64,000 nt of DNA, from NCBI GenBank assembly GCA_002633005.1, contig NMRA01000137.1, positions 248,001-312,000 on the forward strand, in the 5' to 3' direction. This DNA is from Phoronis australis. Its lineage: Eukaryota; Phoronida; Phoronidae. Position numbers and translations under genes: made by a program. Below, one piece after another: positions 54,370 through 64,000 of this stretch. Position 1 is the stretch's first letter, and each line of letters opens with the position of its first letter. The notes under the pieces were generated by a model. That model had not been told where the DNA came from, searched no databases, and saw only the letters and a list, made by a program, of their open reading frames with translations.

Positions 54370-55637
54370 AGGCGAAGACAACCATTTTTCATATCATTTT
54401 TAGCAAAACTAGGGTTCGTTGATTATCCCAGACATATTTTTCACTTATTTACAGCTTTTCGTAGTTTAATTAACTACTCGTCGTCTACTCCGGAAGTGAC
54501 GTTTTGGGAGGCAAGAATTTCGCGCCAATTTCTTTTCATACAGTCTGACTGTGAGAGCAGTCAAGTCAGTCATTGTTCTACCTCGGTTGTGATAAGTTCG
54601 GTCGTCGTTTATTTTGTTTACGAGTCAGTCAACATGCCACGCTGTTGCTGCCTACCGAGATGTACTCAATATCGTCTAACGTACAGAGGAAGAACTGTCC
54701 CACTTGCCCGAGGTTCCCGGGACACACTCCCAGTGGATGGTGACTTGAGCACCCAAACTGCTTACATCCCGCCGTGCGACTCCCTCGTCACACACGTGGC
54801 ACCTCCTAAATAGCTCCAATACAAGTCCACAATAAACTTATCAAACTTAGGCTCTGTTCATTGGATTACGAACTGTCCTTTTCACTGGGTGTCAAACTGG
54901 GCCTGTATTCACTCCCACTACTCAACATCGCTGCAGGCTGTTTACAGGCTCTGGGCTAGAGACAACAGCACACTGCTAGTTCCTGGAATTGCACTCTATG
55001 GGGGTACGTTCGGAGGCATGGGTGACAGTAGATGAAGTGCCTCCAGTCACTGTATATAGTGGCCACAGCTCGCGAGGCTTCTCGCTTCAAAAATGCACTT
55101 CTCGGGGGTGGCGACGGGGCACTGCCGTGAATCAACAGCGACGGTATGGAACCCTTCTTCAGGCGTTGTTTCACAAGGACCTTCGTCAATTCAGCGTACA
55201 TATCCCTGTCGTAATATGACGGTTGAAAATGCTTGCGTAGCGCTGCGTTCTTCACACGAACGAGCTGGCCAAGTACGGCGAAGTTGTCATCCTTCGGAAA
55301 GCGATGCAAGGTACCCAAAGCGCACGTGAGACGATAATGAGTGCATCCTGGTACGCAGCAACAGCGTGGCATGTTGACTGACTCGTTAATAAAAGCAAAC
55401 GACGACCAAACTTATCACATCCGAGGTAGAACAATGACTGACTTGACAGCTCTCACAGTCTGATTGAATGAAAAGAAATTGGCGCGAAATTCTTGCCTCC
55501 GAAAACGTCACTTCCGTAGTAGAGGACGAGAAATTAATTAAATTACGAAAAGCTGTAATTAAGTGAAAAATATGTTTGGGATAATCAACAGACCTTATTC
55601 ACGCTAAAAATGGCATGAAAAAAGGTTGCCTTCGCCT
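54370..55637. mobile_element. palindromic TTAA/THAP transposon, second family
   Basis: TTAA at 54366-54369 and 55638-55641 flanks AGGCGAAGACAACC and its inverse. The arms remain inverted copies for about 315 bases each, sharing TGATTATCCCA, ATATTTTTCACTTA, AGCTTTTCGTA and AATTTCGCGCCAATTTCTTT. Each arm ends with an ATG opening a THAP-like start (MPRCCC). The two starts face each other across about 640 bases. Only the right-arm frame is long. Kolobok-like by target site and THAP; no transposase visible. Confidence 0.75.
54956..55372 (-). CDS. THAP-like protein of the palindromic transposon
   Basis: 138 codons from ATG at 55372. The start MPRCCCVPGCTHYRL gives the first cysteine pair, followed by LHRFPKDD, the usual FHRFP block. 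A KHFQPSYY block matches the end of the C-x2-H segment, and RLKKGSIPSLLI is the typical THAP tail. The cysteine that should precede KHF is a leucine (AALRKHF), and the tryptophan of the domain is not evident, so zinc binding is probably lost. The C-terminal 50 residues have no recognised feature. Confidence 0.6.
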   Translation of the reverse strand: MPRCCCVPGCTHYRLTCALGTLHRFPKDDNFAVLGQLVRVKNAALRKHFQPSYYDRDMYAELTKVLVKQRLKKGSIPSLLIHGSAPSPPPRSAFLKREASRAVATIYSDWRHFIYCHPCLRTYPHRVQFQELAVCCCL

Positions 55638-55671
55638 TTAAGTATTCTATTTTCACGTTCGATGACGTCAG

Positions 55672-55746
55672 CTGCTGAGTGACGCAGTGGTTAAGTCGAC
55701 GACTTGAAACTCTTACCAAGCCGGGTTCGAAACCGGCCTCAGTTTC
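55672..55746 (+). repeat. tRNA-Ser-like SINE head
   Basis: GTGACGCAGTGGTTAAGTCG resembles a D-arm with A box. An ACTTGAAACT loop would carry a UGA anticodon. GCCGG-GTTCGAAA-CCGGC forms a perfect 5-bp T-stem but with an 8-base loop. The acceptor stem is not convincing, so I call it tRNA-derived rather than a gene. Confidence 0.45.
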
Positions 55747-56592
55747 CCGCCAAAATGTTATTCAACGCGCTTTCAATAACTAAATGGGTTATTTAACGGT
55801 TGTATTGGTTAGGTCAGACTGATAATGTGGTACAAAAAATAAGACGAATGCATGGGAAGATATTTCTGGCGTCATTTTATTCGTTTGTATGTTATGTCTT
55901 GTTTTACTGCTGCGATCTCCAGGGTAGACATGCCTGATAGGTATCGAGCTGCACGTTGAAAATGTTCATGTGAAATCTGTTAAAGTTGCATTAGTACAAA
56001 GTTATACTGCTGAAACTGTGTTTTGCTGACGCAGGTTACATGTATTGCACATTTTGAAGCTTTAATTTTTGTAACTATTAAGTTTGATGCTGATCATCCA
56101 CTACTACGGTGCAGTCTAGCTTCCATTAAGACAGATTGCCTTATCGATTGGATGTTCGCACTGAATCCCATGTTTCTTATTAGTTTCATTACAGTTGTTT
56201 TTGCCGTCTTTGTCACGAGCGCTATCGTCCTCGCAATCTTCATTTCCCATTTTATTCAGTGTAATGATTTGCGACCTGATTAAATTAATGATGTACAAAT
56301 CTTATGTCAAAAATTCATCTCGTCGCCTGCACTACCGTCAATGTCGTTGTCGTCAGAGTAGTCATTTACGTCAATGTCAGCAACGGCTCCGATCGGCTCC
56401 GGTCTTCGTCGTATACATGTCTATGAAATGTCGCTGGCGTCGTCATCCTAGGTAACAACCTCTCCGTCATTGCTGTAGTCGCTTTCAAACTGTTATGCTT
56501 GTATTTTTCATTAAACCTTGCAACTTGCTTCGTCCGACACTGCCGTTTTCATTATCTGGGTGGTTATCAGACTTCGCACGTATGTGTTATCA
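55747..56592. other. no supported gene
   Basis: An 86-codon plus frame (56023-56283) is strongly hydrophobic (FVTSAIVLAIFISH), like a membrane segment, but lacks splice or family support. Confidence 0.3.
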
Positions 56593-57550
56593 CAGTGGCG
56601 GATCTAGGATATCACAAGGGGGGGCCCAACATTTTGTTCGGCTGTAAACATTTGCGCAAACTAAACCACGATTGTGGATACGCATACCACCGAATGGGGG
56701 GAGGTCGGGAGGGGGGTTTGCCCCCTCCCGCCCAGGAAATTTTTCTGTTTTTACCTCTAAAAATCAAGCATTTTCCTTGATTCCTGAAGTATTATCCGAG
56801 ACAAAAAGGCAAAAAAAAAAAACACGCAGAACGTGTCAAACAGGAAAAACTACGAGAAGCAAAGACTCGAACTCACGACCTTAAGCATAGCGCGCGGGTG
56901 CGTTACCTCTACACCACCACGAATTAACTACTCTTTACGTACTAAGAGACCTACTTGTTTATGGTCCACAGCGTTTGCACGCGAAACCTACTTTTTATAA
57001 TGCTTATTAGACGTTTTGTGCCATCGATTCTTAACAAGTTTGTCGTATTTAAAATAGTCTTCAAATACCCAAAAGACCAAATCCGTTTTTCGTGTTGGCA
57101 ATAATGACGGAATTGCTTTGGAAATCGTCTTAACATAAGGTTTGACAAAGAGAGTATTGCGAGTGATTCACTAAGGCTTCGATTAAAATTCACATCTTAC
57201 CAGCAGCTTCTGTTCTTTCATCGTCACTTAGGTTCGATTTTCTTTAAAAAATGAAGTAAATTTTCTTCATTTCACAGTGNCTGCCGGTCGCCTGGGATAT
57301 CGTGGGAGAGCCTATACTTAGCCATAGTCCCGTTACGAATGCGCCGTGTTCCGAATTTGACACTTGAAATTGGATTTGAGCCCCCCCCCCCCTCCCCCCA
57401 ACACTAAAACTGCACACATTTAAATCTTTTTTCATCCGTATAATTTTAATTACCTTGATTAATTCATAAACTCTTATTGTTTTATTTTTTGCGGCAGCCA
57501 AGGGGGGGGGGGGCCCGGGCCCCCTGGGCCCCCCCCTAAATCCGCCTATG
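56593..57550 (+). mobile_element. GGCGGAT-ended element, copy 6, long form with TATCA duplication
   Basis: Starts CAGTGGCGGATCTAGG and ends CTAAATCCGCCTATG, flanked by TATCA at 56588-56592 and 57551-57555. At 958 bp it is the longest member. Its left 250 bases match the inverse of the copy at 17571. The added middle holds a tRNA-like stretch (56862-56925, minus) and AT-rich DNA with one N (57280). No transposase frame found. Confidence 0.8.
56862..56925 (-). repeat. tRNA-like stretch inside copy 6
   Basis: On the minus strand TGGTGTAGAGGTAACGCACC (A-box region) is followed by GAGTTCGAGTC (B box) about 25 bases later. Stems are poorly paired. Confidence 0.4.
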
Positions 57551-57574
57551 TATCAGGCACAGAGGAATTCTGTT

Positions 57575-57637
57575 TGAACACGGGAATCCACCAGCAGAGG
57601 ATACAGGTGCTTCACTCTACCGAGTTAAGCAGCGTCC
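57575..57637 (-). repeat. tRNA-like SINE head
   Basis: On the minus strand AACTCGGTAGAGTGAAGCAC (A box) is followed by CCGTGTTCAAAC (B box). The arrangement is tRNA-like, without a proper acceptor stem. Confidence 0.4.
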
Positions 57638-57916
57638 ATGTTTATTAGACGGCACCAAGGCCAAATTCTTAAATTTGTTAATACTGGTTACTGCAAATTC
57701 ATGTTTGAAAATACTTTGGCAAAATGGAGAAGTTAGACAATAATAATTTCGCATAAGTCTTTATTCAAGTATCTTCAAACCAGCACGAGCTGTACAGTTG
57801 ACTTGAGTAAACTTAATATTCTCGAGTTGAGAAACTCAGCACCATCGTGTAAGATTAATTAACAACAATTCACAAACAAAAACAACAATAACAACAAAAA
57901 CAATAAGTACAACAAC

Positions 57917-58191
57917 CAGTGCCTGATTTACATTTTGGAGGCCAGGGGGATATTCACGCTCGGGGGACCCCTCACTTAATACCCCAGGGATCTTTTTTAC
58001 GCAGTGAGCCACAGGACCCTCTCAGGAAAAGAGGTTCCTTGGAACATTAGTCCCCCTGATGTAGGAGGCCCTTTCGTCATGGTGAGGCTCTTTGGAAATC
58101 TTATTTTTCAGTGACTTTTTAATATTTCATTCAAAGGGCACCCTTTAGAAGGGGGACCCGGGGCAATTGCCCCCCTTTAAATCCGGCACTG
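57917..58191 (+). mobile_element. hAT-type MITE with 8-bp target duplication
   Basis: Ends CAGTGCCTGATTTA and TAAATCCGGCACTG are inverted. Flanks ACAACAAC (57909-57916) and ATAACAAC (58192-58199) match at seven of eight bases, as expected for hAT. It lies 28 bases beyond the GPCR stop codon. 275 bp, no gene. Confidence 0.7.
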
Positions 58192-58219
58192 ATAACAACG
58201 GAAACAAATAACGAGTTCA

Positions 58220-59461
58220 TCAAAAATATTCTGTATTTAATGACGATGAATGTGGACTTGGAACTGTGACAGAGCAGGGATCAGATACGCTATCACTTAT
58301 TGTCGGCAACGGTATTGCCTTCGTTTCTCTTGGCTCCACCTGTTGTGCACTGAGGGAACTGGTTCTTTCCAAAAACTGCAAGAAGTTTTCGCATTCTCCC
58401 GGCCCCATTTCATCCTCTTCAAATTCCGCCTCTCTTTTCAAACAAGCGCAACACAACACATGGACAAGGACGCCAGAAATGTCCTCCCGTATAGACTTGT
58501 TCATCCAACCGTAAATGATCGGATTGACTGCAAACGAGGCGTATGCTAGCCAAGTGACCACCGTAACTGTAAAGTGATTGGACATTGCGGGATGTACCAC
58601 CATGACGAGGCCAGTTACAAAATTGGGCACCCAGAGAACGGAGAATGTCCCTGCGACTAAGAGCAGTGTTTTTAAAGCTTTACTGTGAGACGGAATGATT
58701 ACTGATGACACTGGCCGAGAACTATCTTCTTTCAGACTTTGAGCGTCTGTCACGGTCATTCTGCAACGACTGGCAGACGATACATGTCCTAACACCGGGT
58801 GAATTCTACTGGACGCTTTCTTCGCGATGCCAAAAATCAACACGTACATACAAAATAGAATTATTGTCGGAATTACAAATACAAATATTGTTGCAAATAT
58901 TATGCACTGTCGTCCCTGTGATGACAGGTCCATAAAGCATAGACCTCGCGCTTTCGAGAAGGCATACGATCCCCAGCCAACAACAGGAGCCAATGCAAAT
59001 AATGCGCACAGCGACCACACGAGCAGCACGGCGACTGCTGTGCGTGAAGGGGTCACGAGGGTCGCGTGTTTCATTGGAAAAGCTATAGAAATGAACCTCT
59101 CAACACTGATGGCGCACGTGCTTGAAATGGAAACGGAGCAAAACAAGGCTGTCAAAAATCCGCTCAGTTCACATGTTCTATGGCTGAAAATCCACGTCCC
59201 TTGCACATGAGACAGCGCCGTGATGGGACAAATCGCACAGCTTGCCAGTAGGTCTGTAACGCTTAAGTTGATCACCAGCGTGAAAGATGGGTTCTTTCGA
59301 TGATGTTGGGCTCGCAGAATAACATACAACACGCACATGTTTCCGAAGATGGACGCCAAGCTGACAATTCCGAGGTAACAAACTGCTATCACATTTGTCG
59401 ACAGATGTGCATAACTCCCCACCTCGTTCTGACTGTGATTGCGGAAGTGTGTCCCAATCAT
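58220..59461 (-). CDS. class A (rhodopsin-like) orphan GPCR
   Basis: Intact 413-residue seven-helix receptor; it should sit in the plasma membrane and signal through G proteins. I start it at the ATG at 59461. The in-frame codons before it contain no ATG but do contain an acceptor (TCTTTGCAG), which suggests a 5' UTR intron. Landmarks: NHS glycosylation site at 8, N41 in TM1 (GNMCV), D70 in TM2 (NLSVTDLL), C97 at the top of TM3 with a partner cysteine in loop 2 (ARGLCFMD), ERF (121-123) in place of DRY, VWSL in TM4, VIPTII in TM5, LWVP in TM6 and NPIIY in TM7. A CCACLK motif after helix 8 is a likely palmitoylation site. Position 3.32 is threonine, so not a classical amine receptor; TM7 lacks the retinal lysine, so not an opsin. 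Ligand unknown. Confidence 0.93.
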   Translation of the reverse strand: MIGTHFRNHSQNEVGSYAHLSTNVIAVCYLGIVSLASIFGNMCVLYVILRAQHHRKNPSFTLVINLSVTDLLASCAICPITALSHVQGTWIFSHRTCELSGFLTALFCSVSISSTCAISVERFISIAFPMKHATLVTPSRTAVAVLLVWSLCALFALAPVVGWGSYAFSKARGLCFMDLSSQGRQCIIFATIFVFVIPTIILFCMYVLIFGIAKKASSRIHPVLGHVSSASRCRMTVTDAQSLKEDSSRPVSSVIIPSHSKALKTLLLVAGTFSVLWVPNFVTGLVMVVHPAMSNHFTVTVVTWLAYASFAVNPIIYGWMNKSIREDISGVLVHVLCCACLKREAEFEEDEMGPGECENFLQFLERTSSLSAQQVEPRETKAIPLPTISDSVSDPCSVTVPSPHSSSLNTEYF

Positions 59462-60623
59462 TTCAATTCTTTCAGCAATCTGCAAAGACGGGAAAGACTA
59501 CAGTTTTTGCACGATCTATACTAATACGATGACGTTACAAATCACTTTGAATTGTTTACACCGTTGTGTCTTGTTGAATATGAATTTATCCTACGCACTA
59601 CTATAGCAGAACTTAGCCCGAAGAGCTTGCAAAACTTGTAGGGACACACGAGCTCGCCTTGGTTGTTCTGTTATTTTAATTACACCATTCATCGGTTACC
59701 GCTTTGGTTTATTCTGTTTTGTCTTCTGTTCTCAAACACGCTATTGCTTCTCACGTAAACGTGATTTCTGGCACATCTGCCGCATTAGATACGTTCTCGC
59801 TTGCGTCTATGCTCTTTGCATTTATGACCAAACGGGTCAAATTAAATTATTCATCGACGTCTTGAGTAATAACTTTCCCAATTTTCCCAAGCTAAGGGAT
59901 CACTTCCGATTTGAGCAAGGAACAAGTGGAGACCAGCTTTATAAAGGCAGGAAATATCAATCAAAACTTAGTTGTTTTGAGAGAAGGCGGATTTGTAACA
60001 GTTTAATATACAACTTGCTGTAAAAATGCAACTCCAGTTTAAAATACAAGATCAGTCCAATACGACCTATTTCGCAAACGCAGTTAAGATCGACATAGTA
60101 AGAACTTAAGAAGTGACGTTTACTTAGTTGTATCGTCCTGCTAGCGTTAAATTTGCCCAAGCATGTCGACTTGGCAATTTGCATAAAACGATTTTCCACT
60201 TAAAATCAAACTGCAGGAGTATACTGGTTAACCCCATCAACCTACAGTGCCACTTGCAAGCTATGCTCAAGTCTATTAAATGCAACCGACTAACACTAGG
60301 TAACTGCATGAATTTCAAACATATAAATAACACAAAATTGGCCATTAAAGTAAATGAACGCTCACCGATGTCACTTTGATGTAAAAATGTCAAATTCTAG
60401 TACTTAATAGCTGCGCGACTGTTTTTTTTTGTTATTATTTAAACCATTAGTATCGAATTTTCAAAACGCGCTGGAAAATGGCTATATGATATACTGCGTC
60501 GCAATTCCGGAGAAAAACGGGGAGATTAGAAGACTTTATTCACTTGGGACCAAAAGCTAATCAGGTGAATAGTAAAGTGGGCCCAACTATGTGGCCTAAA
60601 CTCGCTTGATGCACCGCAGAAGG
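59462..60623. other. upstream region of the GPCR, no other gene
   Basis: Presumably holds the receptor's 5' untranslated exon and promoter. Opposing frames of about 85 codons at 59957-60393 look like chance. Confidence 0.4.
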
Positions 60624-60784
60624 CAATGGTGGATTTAAAGAGGGGCCAAGAGTGCCATGCCCCCTTAAAACTCTCCCAGATTCAATTTGGCAATTCGGGG
60701 GTGCAAATGTCTGACGGTCAAAATCTTGGCTAATACTCTGACCTTCCCCCCACCCCCTTAACTAAAATCCTTGTTCCGCCCTTG
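60624..60784 (+). mobile_element. GGCGGAT-ended MITE, copy 7 (degraded)
   Basis: Starts CAATGGTGGATTTAAAG and ends TTGTTCCGCCCTTG. The interior matches copies at 4593 and 24429 (CTCCCAGATTCAATTTGGCA, GCAAATGTCTG). The flanks GAAGG and GACGA do not form a clear duplication. Confidence 0.65.
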
Positions 60785-62355
60785 GACGACACCAGGACAC
60801 CTGGCATTTTTACTGCGTCACAAGAAGACAACAATGTGTTAGATCGTAGCGGCTGTATTTAACACTGCATTTTCGATATCGGACCAGTCGAAACGCATTC
60901 CTCCGAGCGCAGTCGATGGAACTAGTGTTCTTCGACTTTCCAAGTCAAGTGTCAAAGTTATTCCATTCACCCGCGGCACACATTCATCCAATATGCTTTA
61001 ATGCGCACAGTCTAATTGATTTGATATGTATGCCAGTGACGCACAATTAGTTGCGTCGGTCATGGACAAAAGGAGGAAATTCGTCTCATTTAATTTCACT
61101 CTGTCGACTACTGAACTTAAACGTTAAATTTATGATTTGTCTTGATGATATAGTTCCACTTATCAGTGTCAAATTGTTTAAATTCATGGAGGCTTCAAAC
61201 CTTCAGCACCGTTCACGCTAAATCAACTTCGCTTGATGCCGTACCGAAAAACGCACATCTACAGTCGACCACTCCATCGTTGTCTTGCTGTGACGTAGTA
61301 GCTCACGTAACGTACTTCAACGCGTTTAGGTGCGACCACGAGGGTAGCAGCTTCGATTCCATGTAGAGGCTCATATCAGAATAATGTCCATTTAAAATGT
61401 ATGCAACTTCTCAATTAAAACCAAGCCTTGCAGGCTTACTTCCTGCACACGAGTTTGAAAAATGTCTAAGGTAACCAGCAAAGAGTCATGCCACAGTCAG
61501 AGAATTATCAATCATACACTAAGTGTCTTCTTATAAAAAATTGATTGATTACACCACGCTTCATTCCTGATGTTTTAAAAACAATCGGCGATACAAAGAG
61601 GATGCAGAAATATCACTCGACATAAAAAATCATCAGCAACCACGTGACGTGTTCTAGCTCAGATGTAAGCTTGCCGGCAAAATCATCTCTAGAAACAAGA
61701 AAACTAAAGCTAAAAAGTGCAGCATTGTTCAACTGTACACTAGTCTGTACAGAATGCCTCAATGTGTTTTTCATTGCATTTACATGTAGATGTACCATTT
61801 TCTATCTTCTCAATCTTGTTTTGATTGCAACTGCATGTACTTGATGTCCGCGCACTCTGAAAGACCAGTGCTCTGTACATGTACATAATCGAATAACAAA
61901 GAATAAACAGGATAGAGTTTAATAACTGTCTCGTGACGAGGAAACTACCCAAAATTACTTCCGCTCATTGACAATACATGGCAATATCTCGTGAAATATC
62001 GCGACATCTTTCTTTTCTGACGAGGTACTAGCATTACTGAACTCGACCCAGTCCTCGTCCACAGTTTCGATCTGAGCATGCGTAGCGCTTGCATACTGCT
62101 GTGGTAGAGCACTAAGTGGAGTAAACAAACCAAATTTTACATTGCGGACTACGAAAACAAAGCGGTAAATACAAATTTCTCATAATAGCAGCGACGGAAA
62201 TATCGCTCGATAACACATTTATGCCACCAGTACCTGAATGATGCGGGGTTGTTTGGACAGGGAAAGTTTGGTTAAAATTATTTTTGAAATTGGCTTTTAT
62301 ATCTCAAGGCTCAGCTTCGTCGTTCGGCCGATGCCAGAGTGTGATTGTAACGATA
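60785..62355. other. no supported gene
   Basis: AT-rich spacer with frames of up to 70 codons and no recognisable features. Confidence 0.4.
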
Positions 62356-62359
62356 TTAA

Positions 62360-64000
62360 AGGAGAATGCCACCCGATTTAATTAGTCTTTTTGCCATCTT
62401 GATCGGTCTATATCCACATCGCCTCGCATACGGTCGACTTCACCTTGCAAAGAGGTGTCGCGTTAACCTGTGAGGAAGGTGAGAAACGACGCTAGCGACG
62501 TCAGTGGTTCATCTGTAGAGTGAATACCGCTATGTTGCGGTGCATCGTGCCGGCTTGTCCGAACTATGCAGCTGCGAGAAAAGCGGGTATATTGTTTTTT
62601 TTTCGACTTCCGAAATGCTTAGGAAGTGGCTCTTGGTAGTGAAGAATGAAAAGTACGCTGTAAATAGCAAGTATGAGGCCGTGAAACATCTCCGTGTCTG
62701 TGGCCTGCAGTCGTCGACAGACGAGTGAGTGTCTGACGAATACCGGCTTACTAAATAATTATCCAATCCATACGTTCCGTTGTCTGATCTTGTTCACGGC
62801 GCCTCTCTAGTATTTCTTCATCACTCTATTCCTGTTCGAATTGATAGCCTGTGAAATTTAAAGATCCACCTGCGAAGTCTTCGTAGGGATCGACTGATGA
62901 GCTCTCGTCTAAGTCGGGATTGCGAGTTGCCATGTTGATGTTTATTACTGAGCGTTCTCTTTCAAAATGAATTATTCTCACCCTAACCAATACTTATATA
63001 AAACTGAAAAAGTCTGCCTCATAAGATGCAATTTGTAATGACTTTGAAGTGTTCGTGAGCGCAAATGACTTGAGAAGCCAGCAACGAATTAAATAACAGC
63101 GTTACCGGCTTTACGTGCAATTTTAAACTAATTGACGGGACACCGGAGGCCGTGTGAGCTCATGCTAATTTAGTGTTTGCTGGCAGAAACTGTTACGAAA
63201 CAACTCAGTCGATTTCCACCCCACGGCCTGGTGTTAGGGGAGTCTTTATTTACATTTACATTATTAAAATAATGATTGCCAAGTTACAACTTCTGCCCTG
63301 ACGGTGCTGTGGCCAAAGCGGAACCTAAATTCGCGGCCCCCGACGAGTAAGTAGATTTGCAGTTTCGTGGGTAATTCACCAACATAATCACGTGCGCATT
63401 ACTTTGGCTCACTTGTATAGTATTTTCTTGACTGGAAGTTTAGTTTCCAACTTTGGCTGATTTATTTTCGTGATGTCTGATCAGTTTCCGAGCCACTGGA
63501 CGGCGATAAAGAGTCAATCCGGCCGGCCGCGACGGGCCTGATCGGGCTCGGAGCCATTGGTCAGGATAACAAGCGTTTTGTGTGTTTAGAACTCAAAAAA
63601 TCACAAGTCTAAACAACATAGATCTGGGTTATTCTGTCTGTATCTCTGGGAAAATTATTTCGAATTTGTCTCCGATCAGACCCCAAACTCCTGCTACGGA
63701 CCTTATTGTCCTGCCGAACTTTGGAGGCTACGGTGTGTCCAAATACCAATAAATTCGTAACAGCGAAATAAAACAACACGTTTTATAAGAACTCGGTGTA
63801 TTTTTAAGGATTTTACATCGAAGTTTTGTGACTTATTGGTGTTAAACGATGAATTCAAGCGATAAGCTGACACCAGTTACCCGTGTTTTGAACTGCTGAA
63901 CAGATTGCGTGCGAAACCAGTTACGTCATTGGATAATTTCAACACCTCCGTCTGCCGTCAGGTGTCAGGTAACGCAACCGTACGTGCCGTTATGGAGTAG
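62360..64000 (+). mobile_element. TTAA/THAP transposon (Kolobok-like), copy D, cut by window end
   Basis: TTAA at 62356-62359, then AGGAGAATGCCACCC. The THAP region (about 62530-62730) keeps CIVPACPNYAAARKAG and NSKYEAVKHLRVCG. It has a 9-T run and a deletion before the EMLRKWLL block, so it is also broken. The opposing start MATRNPDLDESS is present at about 62930. Aligning with copy C, about 70 bases and the right end lie beyond 64000. Confidence 0.8.

Noticed and set aside
55672-55746. Functional tRNA-Ser gene
   Set aside because: The T-loop is one base too long and the acceptor stem does not pair; better explained as a SINE head.
58220-59461. Opsin or biogenic amine receptor
   Set aside because: No lysine at the retinal position before NPIIY, and threonine instead of aspartate at 3.32.
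58250-59524. Several 70-127-codon frames on the plus strand and other minus frames over the GPCR
   Set aside because: Shadows of the receptor gene; none has a recognisable feature.

Overview
This is a repeat-rich window from an animal nuclear genome. Genes are sparse and split by introns with GT/AG signals, and there are no operons or bacterial signals. AT-rich DNA is filled with short inverted-repeat transposons, tRNA-derived heads, microsatellites and retroelement debris. A Roc-type GTPase exon, a Penelope-like element with a GIY-YIG domain, THAP-bearing TTAA transposons and a class A GPCR with an ERF motif together suggest a marine invertebrate. A cnidarian or hemichordate fits, but I cannot name the species. 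One 112-base run of N (18926-19037) and two single Ns (1828, 57280) mark assembly gaps.

Layout. 1-5 kb: a Roc GTPase exon (minus), a G-rich repeat, a candidate first exon, a 290-bp GAT microsatellite and a foldback element with 21-bp tandem units. 6-14 kb: scattered MITEs, a repeat related to T2/Kolobok ends, and a 1.67-kb inverted-repeat element. 16.6 kb: a candidate start exon. 18.06-20.47 kb: a compact LTR element with near-identical 257-bp LTRs, whose only visible gene is a non-gag/pol protein with a helix-hairpin-helix-like start. 23.3-31.2 kb: two copies of a TTAA-flanked THAP transposon on either side of a decayed multi-frameshift gene and one good exon. 35-37 kb: exon-like blocks, including a duplicated 39-nt exon. 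38.0-39.3 kb: a small C2H2 zinc-finger gene carrying one extra base. 41.3-42.9 kb: a third THAP transposon. 46.2-46.9 kb: a MITE with microsatellites in both arms. 47.9-48.3 kb: a well-supported two-exon gene for an 80-residue protein. 50.2-51.7 kb: a broken Penelope-like element. 52.9 kb: one exon of an unknown gene. 54.4-55.6 kb: a second, palindromic THAP transposon. 56.6-58.2 kb: MITEs and tRNA-like heads. 58.2-59.5 kb: the GPCR, the only long intact gene. 62.4 kb to the end: a fourth THAP transposon, cut by the window edge.

The genes do not form a pathway. The main theme is mobile-element biology: seven copies of a GGCGGAT-ended family (four with a perfect 5-bp target duplication, one with 4/5), four copies of a 1.65-1.9-kb TTAA element with decayed THAP domains, and an LTR element without visible polymerase. 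Multi-exon models were assembled by eye from splice motifs and reading phase. They are hypotheses, not transcripts.
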